Of a stretch of 64,000 nt of DNA, positions 15,360-23,995 are shown in pieces. Position 1 is the stretch's first letter; the number at the start of each line of letters is the position of its first letter. The notes under the pieces were generated by a model that saw only the letters and a list, made by a program, of their open reading frames with translations, was not told where the DNA came from and searched no databases. Made by a program: the position numbers and the translations under genes. Source of the stretch: CAYPHJ01 sp964410485 (GTDB taxonomy: Bacteria; Desulfobacterota; Binatia; UBA9968); the NCBI GenBank assembly GCA_964410485.1, contig CAYPHJ010000005.1:1-64000 (forward strand), given 5' to 3'.

Positions 15360-17392
15360 TCTTGACCAAAGAAGTGTGGATCGGCTTTGCGCTGATGGCG
15401 ACCATCGTCATCTCCGTCCTGGTGTTCACTCCGTGGGGCAATCTCACCGACGGCCACCTGGGGCTGATCATGCTGGCGCTGATCGTGGTGGCGATCATGC
15501 TTGGCTTCCCTACGGCTTTTACTCTCATGGGAATGGGCGTATTTTTCGCCTGGCTTGCCTACCGCAGTGTGGACCCGGAGCTCGCAAACCAGCAAGTGCT
15601 GAATCTGATGGTGCAGCGAGCTTATGGCGTCATGAGCAACGACGTGCTGATCGCAGTTCCGCTATTCGTCTTTATGGGCTATGTGGTTGAGCGGGCGGCG
15701 TTGATCGAGCGGCTGTTCAAGAGCCTGCACCTCGCCATGTCCCGCGTACCCGGCTCGCTTGCGGTGGCGACGATCATTACCTGCGCTATTTTTGCAACCG
15801 CCACGGGGATTATCGGCGCGGTGGTGACTTTGATGGGGCTGCTTGCCTTTCCGGCGATGTTGCGCGCTGGATACAACGTCAAGATATCGGCTGGCGCGAT
15901 TACGGCCGGCGGCTGCCTTGGCATCATGATCCCACCCTCAGTACTGCTGATTGTCTATGGCGCAACTGCAGGTGTTTCGGTTGTCCAACTGTACGCCGGA
16001 GCACTGTTCCCGGGCATGATGCTGGCGGGATTCTATGTTGCTTACCTTGTCCTGCTTGCCAAGTGGAAGCCTCAGTTGATGCCTGCGCTACCGGAAAGCG
16101 AGCAGCGCGTGGCGTTACCGAGTCACGCGGCAATGTTGGCGCGGCGCGGCCGCCATCCGCTGGTTGCCTTGTGTAACGCACTCACCGGCCAAACCGGCGT
16201 GCCAAAGCGTACCGTGTATGCTCAGCTGTTTCTTACTTTGATTCCGGCGCTATTCATCGTCGGCGTGCTCGGCGCGGTCTACCGCTCGGCAACCGAGCCG
16301 GAAGTCGAGCTAACCGCCACCGGGTTGATCCAACTGGGAGGGGAGATCGCCGCCGAGGCGGGCCCGCAGGAGTGGGAATCGGGCCTTATCGGTGTGCCTC
16401 AGGCGGAATCCGATCTCCAACTGAAGGAGTCAACGGCTGCGGCGTCGCAAGAAATTTCTCCCCTGACTGGCACGCAGGAGCGACCGGCCGACGAGCCGCA
16501 GGGCGCTCTGGCGGGAGCCGACGTTGAGCCGTATCGGAAAGACGCCGGGCAAACTAGAGCCAAACGACTGCCGACGCCCACCTGGTTTTGGCCGATGCTG
16601 GCGATTGCCTTGGCCATGACTGCGCTGGTTTACTGGTTCTGGACTTGGGAACGGCTTCAAATATTCAAGATGCTGCTTACCTCGTTTTTCCCGCTCGCGC
16701 TGTTAGTCTTGGCAGTGCTGGGCTCAATTGTGTTCGGACTTGCGACTCCGGCCGAGGCCGCCGCCCTGGGTGCTTTCGGTGGAGTCATCCTCACGGCAGC
16801 CTATCGCTTTGCCGCCCACTGGGCTGCCGCGGGACTCGAGACGAGCAGCGGAGCCGCGGTCTTGAGCACTTTGCGAGAACTGGGGAGCATCGTCAAAGAG
16901 TCTTCCTTTTTAACGGCCAAGACGAGTGCGATGGTGTGCTGGCTGTTTGTCGGCTCGGCGATCTTTTCCGCCGCCTTCGCGTTGCTCGGTGGGCAAGAAA
17001 TCATCGAAAAGTGGGTGCTCTCGCTCGACATGACCCCAGTGCAGTTCATGATACTGGCGCAGTTCATCATCTTCATTCTGGGCTGGCCGCTCGAGTGGAC
17101 CGAAATCATCGTGATCTTCATGCCGATTTTCGTTCCAATGCTGCCGCATTTTGATATAGATCCGCTTTTCTTTGGGATCCTGGTGGCGCTAAACCTCCAG
17201 ACCGCTTTTCTCTCGCCGCCGGTAGCAATGGCAGCCTTTTACTTGAAGGGAGTTGCACCGCCACACGTAACTCTCAACCAAATCTTCCTCGGCATGATGC
17301 CCTTTATGGGGATTGTTGTCATGTGTTTGGTGTTCTTGTACATGTGGCCCGGCATAGCCCTGTGGCTGCCGCAGCTCGTGTACGGAAGGTAA
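15356..17392 (+). CDS. dctM: TRAP transporter large permease DctM, with a long internal insert
   Basis: 678 residues, against about 430 for a typical DctM. The N-terminal half is standard: LGFPTAFTLMGMGVFFAWL, NDVLIAVPLFVFMGYVVERA and GGCLGIMIPPSVLLIVYGATAGVSVVQLYAGALFPGMMLAGFY. After about residue 230 comes a ~200-residue insert with an extra helix (QLFLTLIPALFIVGVLGAVY) and a long polar, Glu/Gln-rich segment, then another helix. The family resumes at FGLATPAEAAALGAFGG and ends with the last transport helices (ILGWPLEWTEIIVIFMPIF, LNLQTAFLSPPVAMAAFYLKG). It is the Na+- or H+-driven transport channel. The GTG start is coupled to dctQ. Confidence 0.9.
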   Translation: MILTKEVWIGFALMATIVISVLVFTPWGNLTDGHLGLIMLALIVVAIMLGFPTAFTLMGMGVFFAWLAYRSVDPELANQQVLNLMVQRAYGVMSNDVLIAVPLFVFMGYVVERAALIERLFKSLHLAMSRVPGSLAVATIITCAIFATATGIIGAVVTLMGLLAFPAMLRAGYNVKISAGAITAGGCLGIMIPPSVLLIVYGATAGVSVVQLYAGALFPGMMLAGFYVAYLVLLAKWKPQLMPALPESEQRVALPSHAAMLARRGRHPLVALCNALTGQTGVPKRTVYAQLFLTLIPALFIVGVLGAVYRSATEPEVELTATGLIQLGGEIAAEAGPQEWESGLIGVPQAESDLQLKESTAAASQEISPLTGTQERPADEPQGALAGADVEPYRKDAGQTRAKRLPTPTWFWPMLAIALAMTALVYWFWTWERLQIFKMLLTSFFPLALLVLAVLGSIVFGLATPAEAAALGAFGGVILTAAYRFAAHWAAAGLETSSGAAVLSTLRELGSIVKESSFLTAKTSAMVCWLFVGSAIFSAAFALLGGQEIIEKWVLSLDMTPVQFMILAQFIIFILGWPLEWTEIIVIFMPIFVPMLPHFDIDPLFFGILVALNLQTAFLSPPVAMAAFYLKGVAPPHVTLNQIFLGMMPFMGIVVMCLVFLYMWPGIALWLPQLVYGR

Positions 17393-17395
17393 GAA

Positions 17396-17474
17396 TGGAG
17401 TACTGGAGCGATGGAGCACTGGAGTGTTGGGGTGGGGACGCCAATACTCCAATACCCCATTACTCCATTGGGTT
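17396..17474. repeat. Octamer repeat with inverted second half (TGGAGTAC family)
   Basis: Five octamers of the form TGGAGNNN or TGGGGTGG are followed by about four of the complementary form CCAATACT/CCATTACT, so the element folds back on itself. The same family occurs at 27483-27550 and 38779-38867. It separates dctM from the amidase gene. Confidence 0.8.
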
Positions 17475-17480
17475 GCGTTT

Positions 17481-18821
17481 ATGGACCTCACCAATCTCAA
17501 CTGGCTCTCTGCGGCCGAAGCGGCGCGGCTCATTCGTGACGGCTTAATCAACTCAGAGCAACTCGTCGAAGCTTGCCTCGTACGAGTGCGCGAGGTGGAC
17601 GAACGCATCGGGGCCTGGGCATTCCTAGACCCCGACTACGCGCTCACGCAGGCTCGGGCAGCTGATGAGAGGCGCCGCGAGGGTCGACCGACTGGCCCAC
17701 TCCATGGCGTGCCCATTGCGATCAAAGACATTTTTGACACCGCGGATATGCCGACCGAAAACGGCTCGGCGCTGCATGCCGGTCGTGCGCCTTCCCGTGA
17801 CGCTACGGCGGTGACAATGCTCCGCATCGCAGGCGCGATCATTCTCGGCAAGACGGTGACAACGGAGTTTGCTTACCTCTCTCCCGGTAAAACGCGCAAC
17901 CCACATAACCCCGAGCACACGCCAGGTGGTTCTTCCAGCGGGTCGGCTGCGGCGGTTGCCGCCGGCATGGTGCCACTCGCGCTGGGCAGTCAAACAAACG
18001 GCTCAACGATTCGTCCGGCGGCATTTTGCGGCGTGGTCGGTTTCAAACCGACCTACGGCTTGATCTCTCGGCACGGGGTGCTCCCGCTGTCGCGCAGTCT
18101 CGATCATGTTGGGCTATTTGCGCGCACCATCGAAGATATCTCGCTCATTCTGGAACAGGTCGTAGGCTACGACGCGCGCGACCCCGACACGCGGCCGCGG
18201 GCGCGCTCCCCTTTCGTCGAACTCGCCCTTGAGGAGCCGCCATTGCCGCCCATGTTTGCCTTTATTAAAACGCCAATGTGGGAGCGCGCCGATGAAGACA
18301 CGAAAGAAGGGCTTACGGAGCTGATCGAAAATCTGGGCCCTCAGGCGGAAGAAGTGGAGCTCTTTTCCGTCGCGGCCGATGCCTGGCGATGGCATCAAAC
18401 CATCATGAGCGCGGAAATGGCCTTCAACCTGGATCGTGAATGGCAACATGGCCGGGACAAATTATTGGTAGAAATGCGCGGTCAACTGGCCTACGGGCGA
18501 GAGATAAGGGCGGTCGATTATCAGTGCGCGCTGGCTCAGATCGAGCCGCTCCGTGAAGTTTTCCTCGAATTATTCGAGCAGCGTTATGACGCGATCATTA
18601 CGCCTGCGGCGACGGGTGCGGCGCCGAGTGGGCTCGCCTCAACCGGCGACCCATCGTTTTGCACTCTGTGGACGCTCTGCGGCATGCCCGCGGTCAGTCT
18701 GCCCCTGCTTCAGGCCGCCAACGGGCTACCCCTTGGCGTTCAGCTCGTGGGGCCGCGCAATGGCGATGCCCGGCTTCTGCGCACGGCGCGCTGGCTTGCA
18801 GCCCAGGTGGCATCGACCTGA
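17481..18821 (+). CDS. Amidase signature family hydrolase
   Basis: 446 residues from the ATG at 17481. The amidase signature triad is intact: the catalytic Lys in PIAIKDIFD near residue 79, the cis-Ser and nucleophile Ser in GGSSSGSAAAVAAG and QTNGSTIRPAAFCGVVGFKPTYG. The rest follows the family (SRSLDHVGLFART, AVSLPLLQAANGLPLGVQLVG). Such enzymes hydrolyse amides or, as GatA, act on Gln for tRNA amidation; without gatB/gatC nearby and with SPGKTRNPHNPEHTPGG, a catabolic amidase is more likely. Substrate unknown. It follows the TRAP operon on the same strand, separated by a repeat element. Confidence 0.88.
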   Translation: MDLTNLNWLSAAEAARLIRDGLINSEQLVEACLVRVREVDERIGAWAFLDPDYALTQARAADERRREGRPTGPLHGVPIAIKDIFDTADMPTENGSALHAGRAPSRDATAVTMLRIAGAIILGKTVTTEFAYLSPGKTRNPHNPEHTPGGSSSGSAAAVAAGMVPLALGSQTNGSTIRPAAFCGVVGFKPTYGLISRHGVLPLSRSLDHVGLFARTIEDISLILEQVVGYDARDPDTRPRARSPFVELALEEPPLPPMFAFIKTPMWERADEDTKEGLTELIENLGPQAEEVELFSVAADAWRWHQTIMSAEMAFNLDREWQHGRDKLLVEMRGQLAYGREIRAVDYQCALAQIEPLREVFLELFEQRYDAIITPAATGAAPSGLASTGDPSFCTLWTLCGMPAVSLPLLQAANGLPLGVQLVGPRNGDARLLRTARWLAAQVAST

Positions 18822-18923
18822 GGTGTGAGGAAGTTTGGTGCCGGTGCAAAGCGCCTCAATCCCGTTCCAAGTTCCTGGAAAAATATTCTTACTGATGATA
18901 GGAGGAGGAGAGAGGCCTATGCC

Positions 18924-19256
18924 ATGGAAATTACCGAACGCAGAACGGCAGACATTGTTATTCTCAGCGTGTCTGGAAAATTGGACACGATGGCCGCGAA
19001 GACGTTTGAAGCGAGAATTCTTGCCCAAATCGAATCGGGCGTCCGGCGCTTCGTAGTCGATCTGGCGCAGCTGGATTACATCAGCAGCGCAGGCCTGCGC
19101 GTGTTTGTCCTTGCGGCCAAGCGTCTCGATAGCGCGAGCGGCAAGATCGTGTTGTGCGCGCTCAAGGGTCCAGTCAAGGAGGTGTTCGACATAGCCGGGT
19201 TTTCCTCGATTTTTTCCGTTTACGGTTCCCAGGATGACGCGCTTAAAAATGTCTAG
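18924..19256 (+). CDS. STAS-domain anti-sigma factor antagonist
   Basis: 110 residues forming a single STAS domain. The signature LAQLDYISSAGLRVFVLAAKRL carries the Ser-Ser of the phosphorylation site (near residue 57), and the C-terminal VFDIAGFSSIFSVY is typical. It is read from the ATG at 18924, with the AGGAGGAGAG purine run upstream. Such proteins are switched by phosphorylation by an anti-sigma HATPase kinase and dephosphorylation by a SpoIIE-type phosphatase. Both activities are fused in the protein encoded at 21460-23796, so the two may form a partner-switching module; that link is inferred. Confidence 0.88.
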   Translation: MEITERRTADIVILSVSGKLDTMAAKTFEARILAQIESGVRRFVVDLAQLDYISSAGLRVFVLAAKRLDSASGKIVLCALKGPVKEVFDIAGFSSIFSVYGSQDDALKNV

Positions 19257-19464
19257 CTGTAAGGGATGAGTGTTTTACAGTCAACTTCCGGAATAAGCCG
19301 CCTAGACAACATCGCCGTGCCGCGCAACCGAAGAGCTCGAATTCCGTTAGCTCCGACGCGAAAGCCGATGAGATTTCGACTCTCGTTGGTCTTTAGGTCC
19401 GGAAATTTTTATCCTCTTCTAATGTCCACCCACGATCACACATGTCATTGGGTGTGTCGAAGCA

Positions 19465-20865
19465 TCACCCGCCCCATCTCACCCACAGAAAATACAATGC
19501 GAAGCCGGTTGAAAAGATAATCCCTGACCAGCTGTACGCGATCATCGCTAGCCCTGGTCGGTGCTCTTCGGGCATTTCTTCGGCCAGAATGACCTGATGA
19601 TTGAGCCAGGCCAGAAGTGGCGCGGTCAGGAATGAAAGGACGGTAGCCAGATAGACCAGTGCGACCAGCGAGGTCAGCAGGAACCCGACAATACCGATGG
19701 ACCCTAAAGCAAGTACAACAAGAGCGATCCAGTACGCAGGCTTGTTGACGGCGGAGGCCCGGTCGGGTAGCTCCGGCTCTTTGAAGCGGGACACCAGCGT
19801 CGCCAGAGCCCTGGGAAAACCTTCGATAACGGTCAGCGTCGTTGAGAACATAACGGTGAACGCTGAAAGGCCGATCAGCGGCTTGCTCCAGGCGCCGAGA
19901 GTTTCCGCGTAAAGCGAGATAACCTGATTGGCAAAGCCCGCGGCGGATTCCGGGAACTGCCTCCCGGAGTGGTGCATGACGCCTGCCCCGAGCCCGACGA
20001 AACAAAGCGCCAAGAGTGCCGTTCCCAAATAGCCGATATTAAAGTCCATCAGGGCTTCTTGGACCGTGGCGGTGTAGCGCGTCTCCTGCCTGCGTGCGAC
20101 GGTCCAGAGCGAGTGCCAAATCGATAAGTCCAAACCAGACGGCATCCAGCCGACCAATGCCACCATGAACACGACGGTTGCGGGGTCGGAGAACAGGCCG
20201 GCGCCGGGAAAGAAGCGAATCGAAGCCCAATCCACCCGCGGGAGAACCAAAGCTGTGGCCGTCAACGTGGAAAGGGTAAAAATCGGCACCATGACTTTGA
20301 TCACCCGATCCAGCCAACGGTAACGGCCAACAAAGAGCAGCACCGCCGAGATCAGCGTGAGAACAATTGTGAGCTGGAGCACTGCGCCGGAGCCGCTCCA
20401 TCCCAGTAACGCCGCGCCGATCGCGGCAGTGACCACCGTGACGACTGCCTGAACGGTGAACATGGTGCCCACTGTCAAAATCGCGTAGAGTAAAAGCGCC
20501 CACAGTCCCTGGCGGCGATAGCCTTCGAGCAGACTCGTGCCGGTTGCAGCCGCATAGCGCGGACCAAACGAAAAAGCCGGATACTTGATCACGTTTGCGA
20601 TAATGACCAGCCCGAGTAGTTCCAAACCGAAGATCGCGCCGGCTCGTGTGGATTGGACCAAGTGAGACACACCCACGGCGGCGCCCGCCCAGATAAGTCC
20701 GGGCCCCAGCGCGTTGAGAAAATTTCTTTGCGTTGCGGGTTCCAACGTCAAGCTCTCGTCAGTATTGCAGAGGTTTTCAATGCACAGGCGACACTCCGAC
20801 ACCTTTAATGCCGCGAAGCACGCGAGAAAGCAATGGGAGAAATCCCGAGCGGCGCCGATAGGCAC
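19465..20865 (-). CDS. NRAMP-like divalent metal transporter, atypical motifs
   Basis: Up to 466 residues with about eleven predicted membrane helices (for example TIVLTLISAVLLFVGRYRWLD, ALLALCFVGLGAGVM, IALVVLALGSIGIVGFLL). The fold and order fit the NRAMP family: ALGPGLIWAGAAVGVSHLVQSTRAGA occupies the first helix and VGWMPSGLDLSIWHSLW the sixth. The canonical metal-binding motifs DPGN (helix 1) and MPH (helix 6) are not conserved: the first reads VGVSHL and the second MPSGLD. It may carry another ion, such as Mg or a noncanonical metal. The start is uncertain: a GTG at 20865 is nominal and a TTG near the LTLEPATQRNF residues may be the true one. Confidence 0.75.
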   Translation of the reverse strand: MPIGAARDFSHCFLACFAALKVSECRLCIENLCNTDESLTLEPATQRNFLNALGPGLIWAGAAVGVSHLVQSTRAGAIFGLELLGLVIIANVIKYPAFSFGPRYAAATGTSLLEGYRRQGLWALLLYAILTVGTMFTVQAVVTVVTAAIGAALLGWSGSGAVLQLTIVLTLISAVLLFVGRYRWLDRVIKVMVPIFTLSTLTATALVLPRVDWASIRFFPGAGLFSDPATVVFMVALVGWMPSGLDLSIWHSLWTVARRQETRYTATVQEALMDFNIGYLGTALLALCFVGLGAGVMHHSGRQFPESAAGFANQVISLYAETLGAWSKPLIGLSAFTVMFSTTLTVIEGFPRALATLVSRFKEPELPDRASAVNKPAYWIALVVLALGSIGIVGFLLTSLVALVYLATVLSFLTAPLLAWLNHQVILAEEMPEEHRPGLAMIAYSWSGIIFSTGFALYFLWVRWGG

Positions 20866-20940
20866 GATGGTTGCAATGTGCGCTGGGCTGGTGTTTTATC
20901 GGCTCGTACTTCTCAGCTGGGACCGCGGTTGAGCAATGCC

Positions 20941-21351
20941 ATGGCTAAGAAGCCCGCCAACCTTATTTATGGCGTTGATGATAAGCCCCCATTGATCGCA
21001 TCGGCTCTTTTGGGGCTCCAGCATGTCGCCGTGATGACGTCCGGATGGGTGCTGGTCGTGGTAATCGTCACGACCATCGGCGGTACTCAGGAAGAAGTCG
21101 CTAATGTGCTACGGATGTCGATGATCGCGTCCGGCATCGCGACGATTCTGCAGTCCCTGCCTAATAGCCCGATAGGTTCCGGATATTTTTGCCCCATCAG
21201 CAGCGGCCCCGCATACGTCTCCGAGGCGCTTGTCGCGGACGAGAACGCCGTCGCCGGCCTCTCAGGCTTTCTTATTCGCCAGTACGCTGACCGGGTCAAA
21301 GCCGAAATGGTCGACGGCCGGTGCCGGATTCACATGCATTTCGATCACTGA
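20941..21351 (+). pseudogene. NCS2 purine/uracil permease with large internal deletion
   Basis: Starting at the ATG at 20941 the frame encodes the first ~100 residues of an NCS2 permease: LIYGVDDKPPLIASALLGLQHVAVMTSGW, a membrane helix, and SGIATILQSLPNSPIGSGYFCP, SGPAYVSEA. Without changing frame it then jumps to GLSGFLIRQYADRVKAEMVDGRCRIHMHFDH, which looks like the very end of long permeases of this type. The central membrane core (around 400 residues) is missing, so the protein cannot be a working transporter. An in-frame internal deletion seems the simplest explanation. The intact NCS2 paralogue lies at 28939-30477. Confidence 0.7.
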
Positions 21352-21459
21352 GTGAGTCGGAATCCCCTTTCTCTTCTCCTCGATGACTCGCGACGCTTTG
21401 TTAGAGGACATCGAACGAATCGTGAACAGTGTGCCGGAAGAAATGAACAGGAGAGATTT

Positions 21460-23796
21460 GTGACGATACGGACGCAAACGTTATTAATGGTGAGCTTATT
21501 GTTAGCCGCCGCGGTGCTCGCTACGGCGGGTGTTCTGGGCTGGAGCTCGCGACAGGCGGTGCTGGCTGAAACCGAGACGCAGGGGCTCGTTATCGCGCGA
21601 TTGCTCAGCCGCAGCGCCGCCTTTGGTGCCGGCGTCATGAAGGATGTCGAAGCAGCCATCGGCGAGCAGATGGTGGTGGAGGCCACCATGGCGGCGCATC
21701 TTGTGGCCGTGGGGGAAGCGGCCGGGCTCAGCACAAGGGAGATTAATCTCAGACTGAAGCAAATCACCGAGGATACCGTGCTGGACGAGATTTGGATCAC
21801 CGATGAGAAGGGCCGTGCGTACCTGAGAAACATTACCGAAGTGGACTTTACCTTCAGCTCCGACGCAAAGGAGCAGCCTCAAGCCCACGTATTCTGGCCG
21901 TTACTTACAGGAAAGGCCAAAAGTGTCATCCAGGAGGCGCGGCAGCGCGAGGTGGACACGCAGGTCTTCAAGTACGTGGGAGTGACCGGAGTCGATAAAC
22001 CGCGAATCGTCCAAGTGGGTTATCACGCTACCCTGCTGGAACAGCTCCGTCAGCGCATGGGGCTCACTCGCCTGGTCAACGAGTTGGTTTCCGAGGGAAG
22101 CGTCGTTGCGATCCGTGTCCTCGACAAGAGCATGATCACCGTAGAGTATGCCGAGAGCCTCAGGGAGGACATGCCGCCCGAACCCACGAAGAGCGAGCTG
22201 GCAACTATCCACAGCCTCGCACAGGCAGGACAGACACGGAGTTTTCTGGAGAAATCTTTTCTCAAGGTCGTGGCGCCGATCGGTGACGAAGGGGGAGAAT
22301 TAAAAGGGGGAGCGATCCTGGTGACGCTTCCTACCGACCACGTTCAGGCCGCAATTCGCAACCAAACCTGGCTGGCACTGGCCATTAGCGGCATCGTACT
22401 CCTGCTCGGGTCGGTCATTGCGATTTTTGGCGCCAAGAAGATTGCCAGGCCGATTACCGATTTGACGGAGATGACGCGCCGGATCGCAGGCGGCGACTTC
22501 ACCCAGAGGGTCGTTACCAGATCAACAAATGAAATTGGCATCCTCGCCGCCTCGTTTAACGAAATGGCGCGGCGGTTAAACGAATCGATCGAAGAGCTCA
22601 AAGAGACTACGGCGGCGAAGGAACGGATCGAAAGCGAACTGCAGATCGCCCACGAAATTCAGATGAGCATGGTGCCCAAGACCTTTCCGCCTTTTCCTGA
22701 TCGGCGGGAATTTGATATCTATGCAACTCTAATCCCGGCGCGTGAGGTGGGAGGTGACTTCTATGATTTTTTCTTCATCGACGAGCACCGGCTCTGTTTT
22801 GCCATCGGGGATGTCTCCGGTAAGGGTGTCCCCGCTTCTCTCTTTATGGCCCTGACCAAGACCATGTTTAGGGCCACGGGTGGCCGTCAGGACGCGAGTG
22901 CGAAAAGCATCTTGTCCCAGCTTAACGGTGAGATCTGCCGCGGTAACGATTCTTGCATGTTCGTAACGGTCTTCTGCTGTATCCTCGATGTACGAACCGG
23001 CGAGTTGGAATATAGCAATGCCGGTCACAACTTGCCATACGTTTTATCGAACGGGGTTGTGCAGGCGCTGCCCAGGACGGGGGGGGTCGCTTTGGGCATT
23101 ACCGAATCGGCGGGCTTTCATGCCGGTCAACTCCTGCTCAAGCCAGGAGACCGTCTGGTTTTATATACCGATGGTGTGACAGAGGCTATGGATAACCGCG
23201 ATCAACTCTTTTCAGAAGCCCGTTTGGAGACGACGTTGCGAGGCATGAAGGGGCTGAGCAGTAAGGAAGTCGTTGAAAAGGTCGTAGAAGAGGTACAGCG
23301 TTTTACCGTTGGCGCAGCCCAATCGGACGACATCACGCTTCTAACGCTCGGCTATACCGGGCTCGACGAGACTCACCAAAGAAAGCTATCGATCACGCTG
23401 AAAAACAACCCTGCAGAGATACAGCGGTTGGCCCAAATCGTGACGGATTTTGCCCAGGGCCATGACTTCGCTTCGGAGCTGGTGTTCCGCGTGACCCTGG
23501 CGTTGGAGGAAATCATCACCAATGTAATCTCGTATGGTTACGATGACGAACTGGAGCATGAGATCTCGGTGACGCTTTACTGGGAGGATCCTTACGTCAA
23601 GCTCGAGGTGGAGGATGACGGCCGTCCTTTCAATCCCTTGGAAGCTCCTCGACCGGACACGGGAAAGCCGTTGGCAGAAAGACAGGTAGGCGGATTGGGA
23701 ATTCACCTCGTGAGGGAAATGATGGATGAGTTGGAATACCGGCGGGAAAACGACAAGAATCTTCTAGTCCTCAAGACCAAAACTCGTGAGATCTAA
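21460..23796 (+). CDS. Membrane-anchored SpoIIE phosphatase fused to an anti-sigma HATPase kinase
   Basis: 778 residues from the GTG at 21460 (AGGAGA upstream). Order: an N-terminal helix (9-29), a periplasmic Cache-like sensor (30-300), a second helix (303-324), a HAMP domain, a coiled linker, a SpoIIE/PP2C phosphatase domain with GGDFYD (431-436), GDVSGKG (450-456), YTDGVTEA (569-576) and QSDDIT (621-626), all metal-binding motifs intact, and a C-terminal HATPase of the RsbW type with ALEEIITNVISYGY (about 681-694). It probably senses an outside signal and both phosphorylates and dephosphorylates a STAS partner, maybe the protein at 18924-19256. It follows the gutted permease by about 100 bases. 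Confidence 0.88.
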   Translation: MTIRTQTLLMVSLLLAAAVLATAGVLGWSSRQAVLAETETQGLVIARLLSRSAAFGAGVMKDVEAAIGEQMVVEATMAAHLVAVGEAAGLSTREINLRLKQITEDTVLDEIWITDEKGRAYLRNITEVDFTFSSDAKEQPQAHVFWPLLTGKAKSVIQEARQREVDTQVFKYVGVTGVDKPRIVQVGYHATLLEQLRQRMGLTRLVNELVSEGSVVAIRVLDKSMITVEYAESLREDMPPEPTKSELATIHSLAQAGQTRSFLEKSFLKVVAPIGDEGGELKGGAILVTLPTDHVQAAIRNQTWLALAISGIVLLLGSVIAIFGAKKIARPITDLTEMTRRIAGGDFTQRVVTRSTNEIGILAASFNEMARRLNESIEELKETTAAKERIESELQIAHEIQMSMVPKTFPPFPDRREFDIYATLIPAREVGGDFYDFFFIDEHRLCFAIGDVSGKGVPASLFMALTKTMFRATGGRQDASAKSILSQLNGEICRGNDSCMFVTVFCCILDVRTGELEYSNAGHNLPYVLSNGVVQALPRTGGVALGITESAGFHAGQLLLKPGDRLVLYTDGVTEAMDNRDQLFSEARLETTLRGMKGLSSKEVVEKVVEEVQRFTVGAAQSDDITLLTLGYTGLDETHQRKLSITLKNNPAEIQRLAQIVTDFAQGHDFASELVFRVTLALEEIITNVISYGYDDELEHEISVTLYWEDPYVKLEVEDDGRPFNPLEAPRPDTGKPLAERQVGGLGIHLVREMMDELEYRRENDKNLLVLKTKTREI

Positions 23797-23995
23797 AGAA
23801 CCAACGTCACTTTGTTGTCCGCTGTGGTGTGAACACTCGCGACGGTTGTCACGATACGGTCCCGAGAACCTCTTCCACAAGTGCTCTGGAATCTCGGCTG
23901 TGATTTGATAGGGCTAGGAGCCAAGCGCCGCGTCCAGCATCCGCGTAGTTGAAAAAACGAATAGAGGGCAACAATCATTCGAGGAGGAGAATAGA

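Noticed and set aside
17396..17474. CRISPR array
   Set aside because: Repeats are 8 bases with no spacers and an inverted second half; no cas genes lie nearby.
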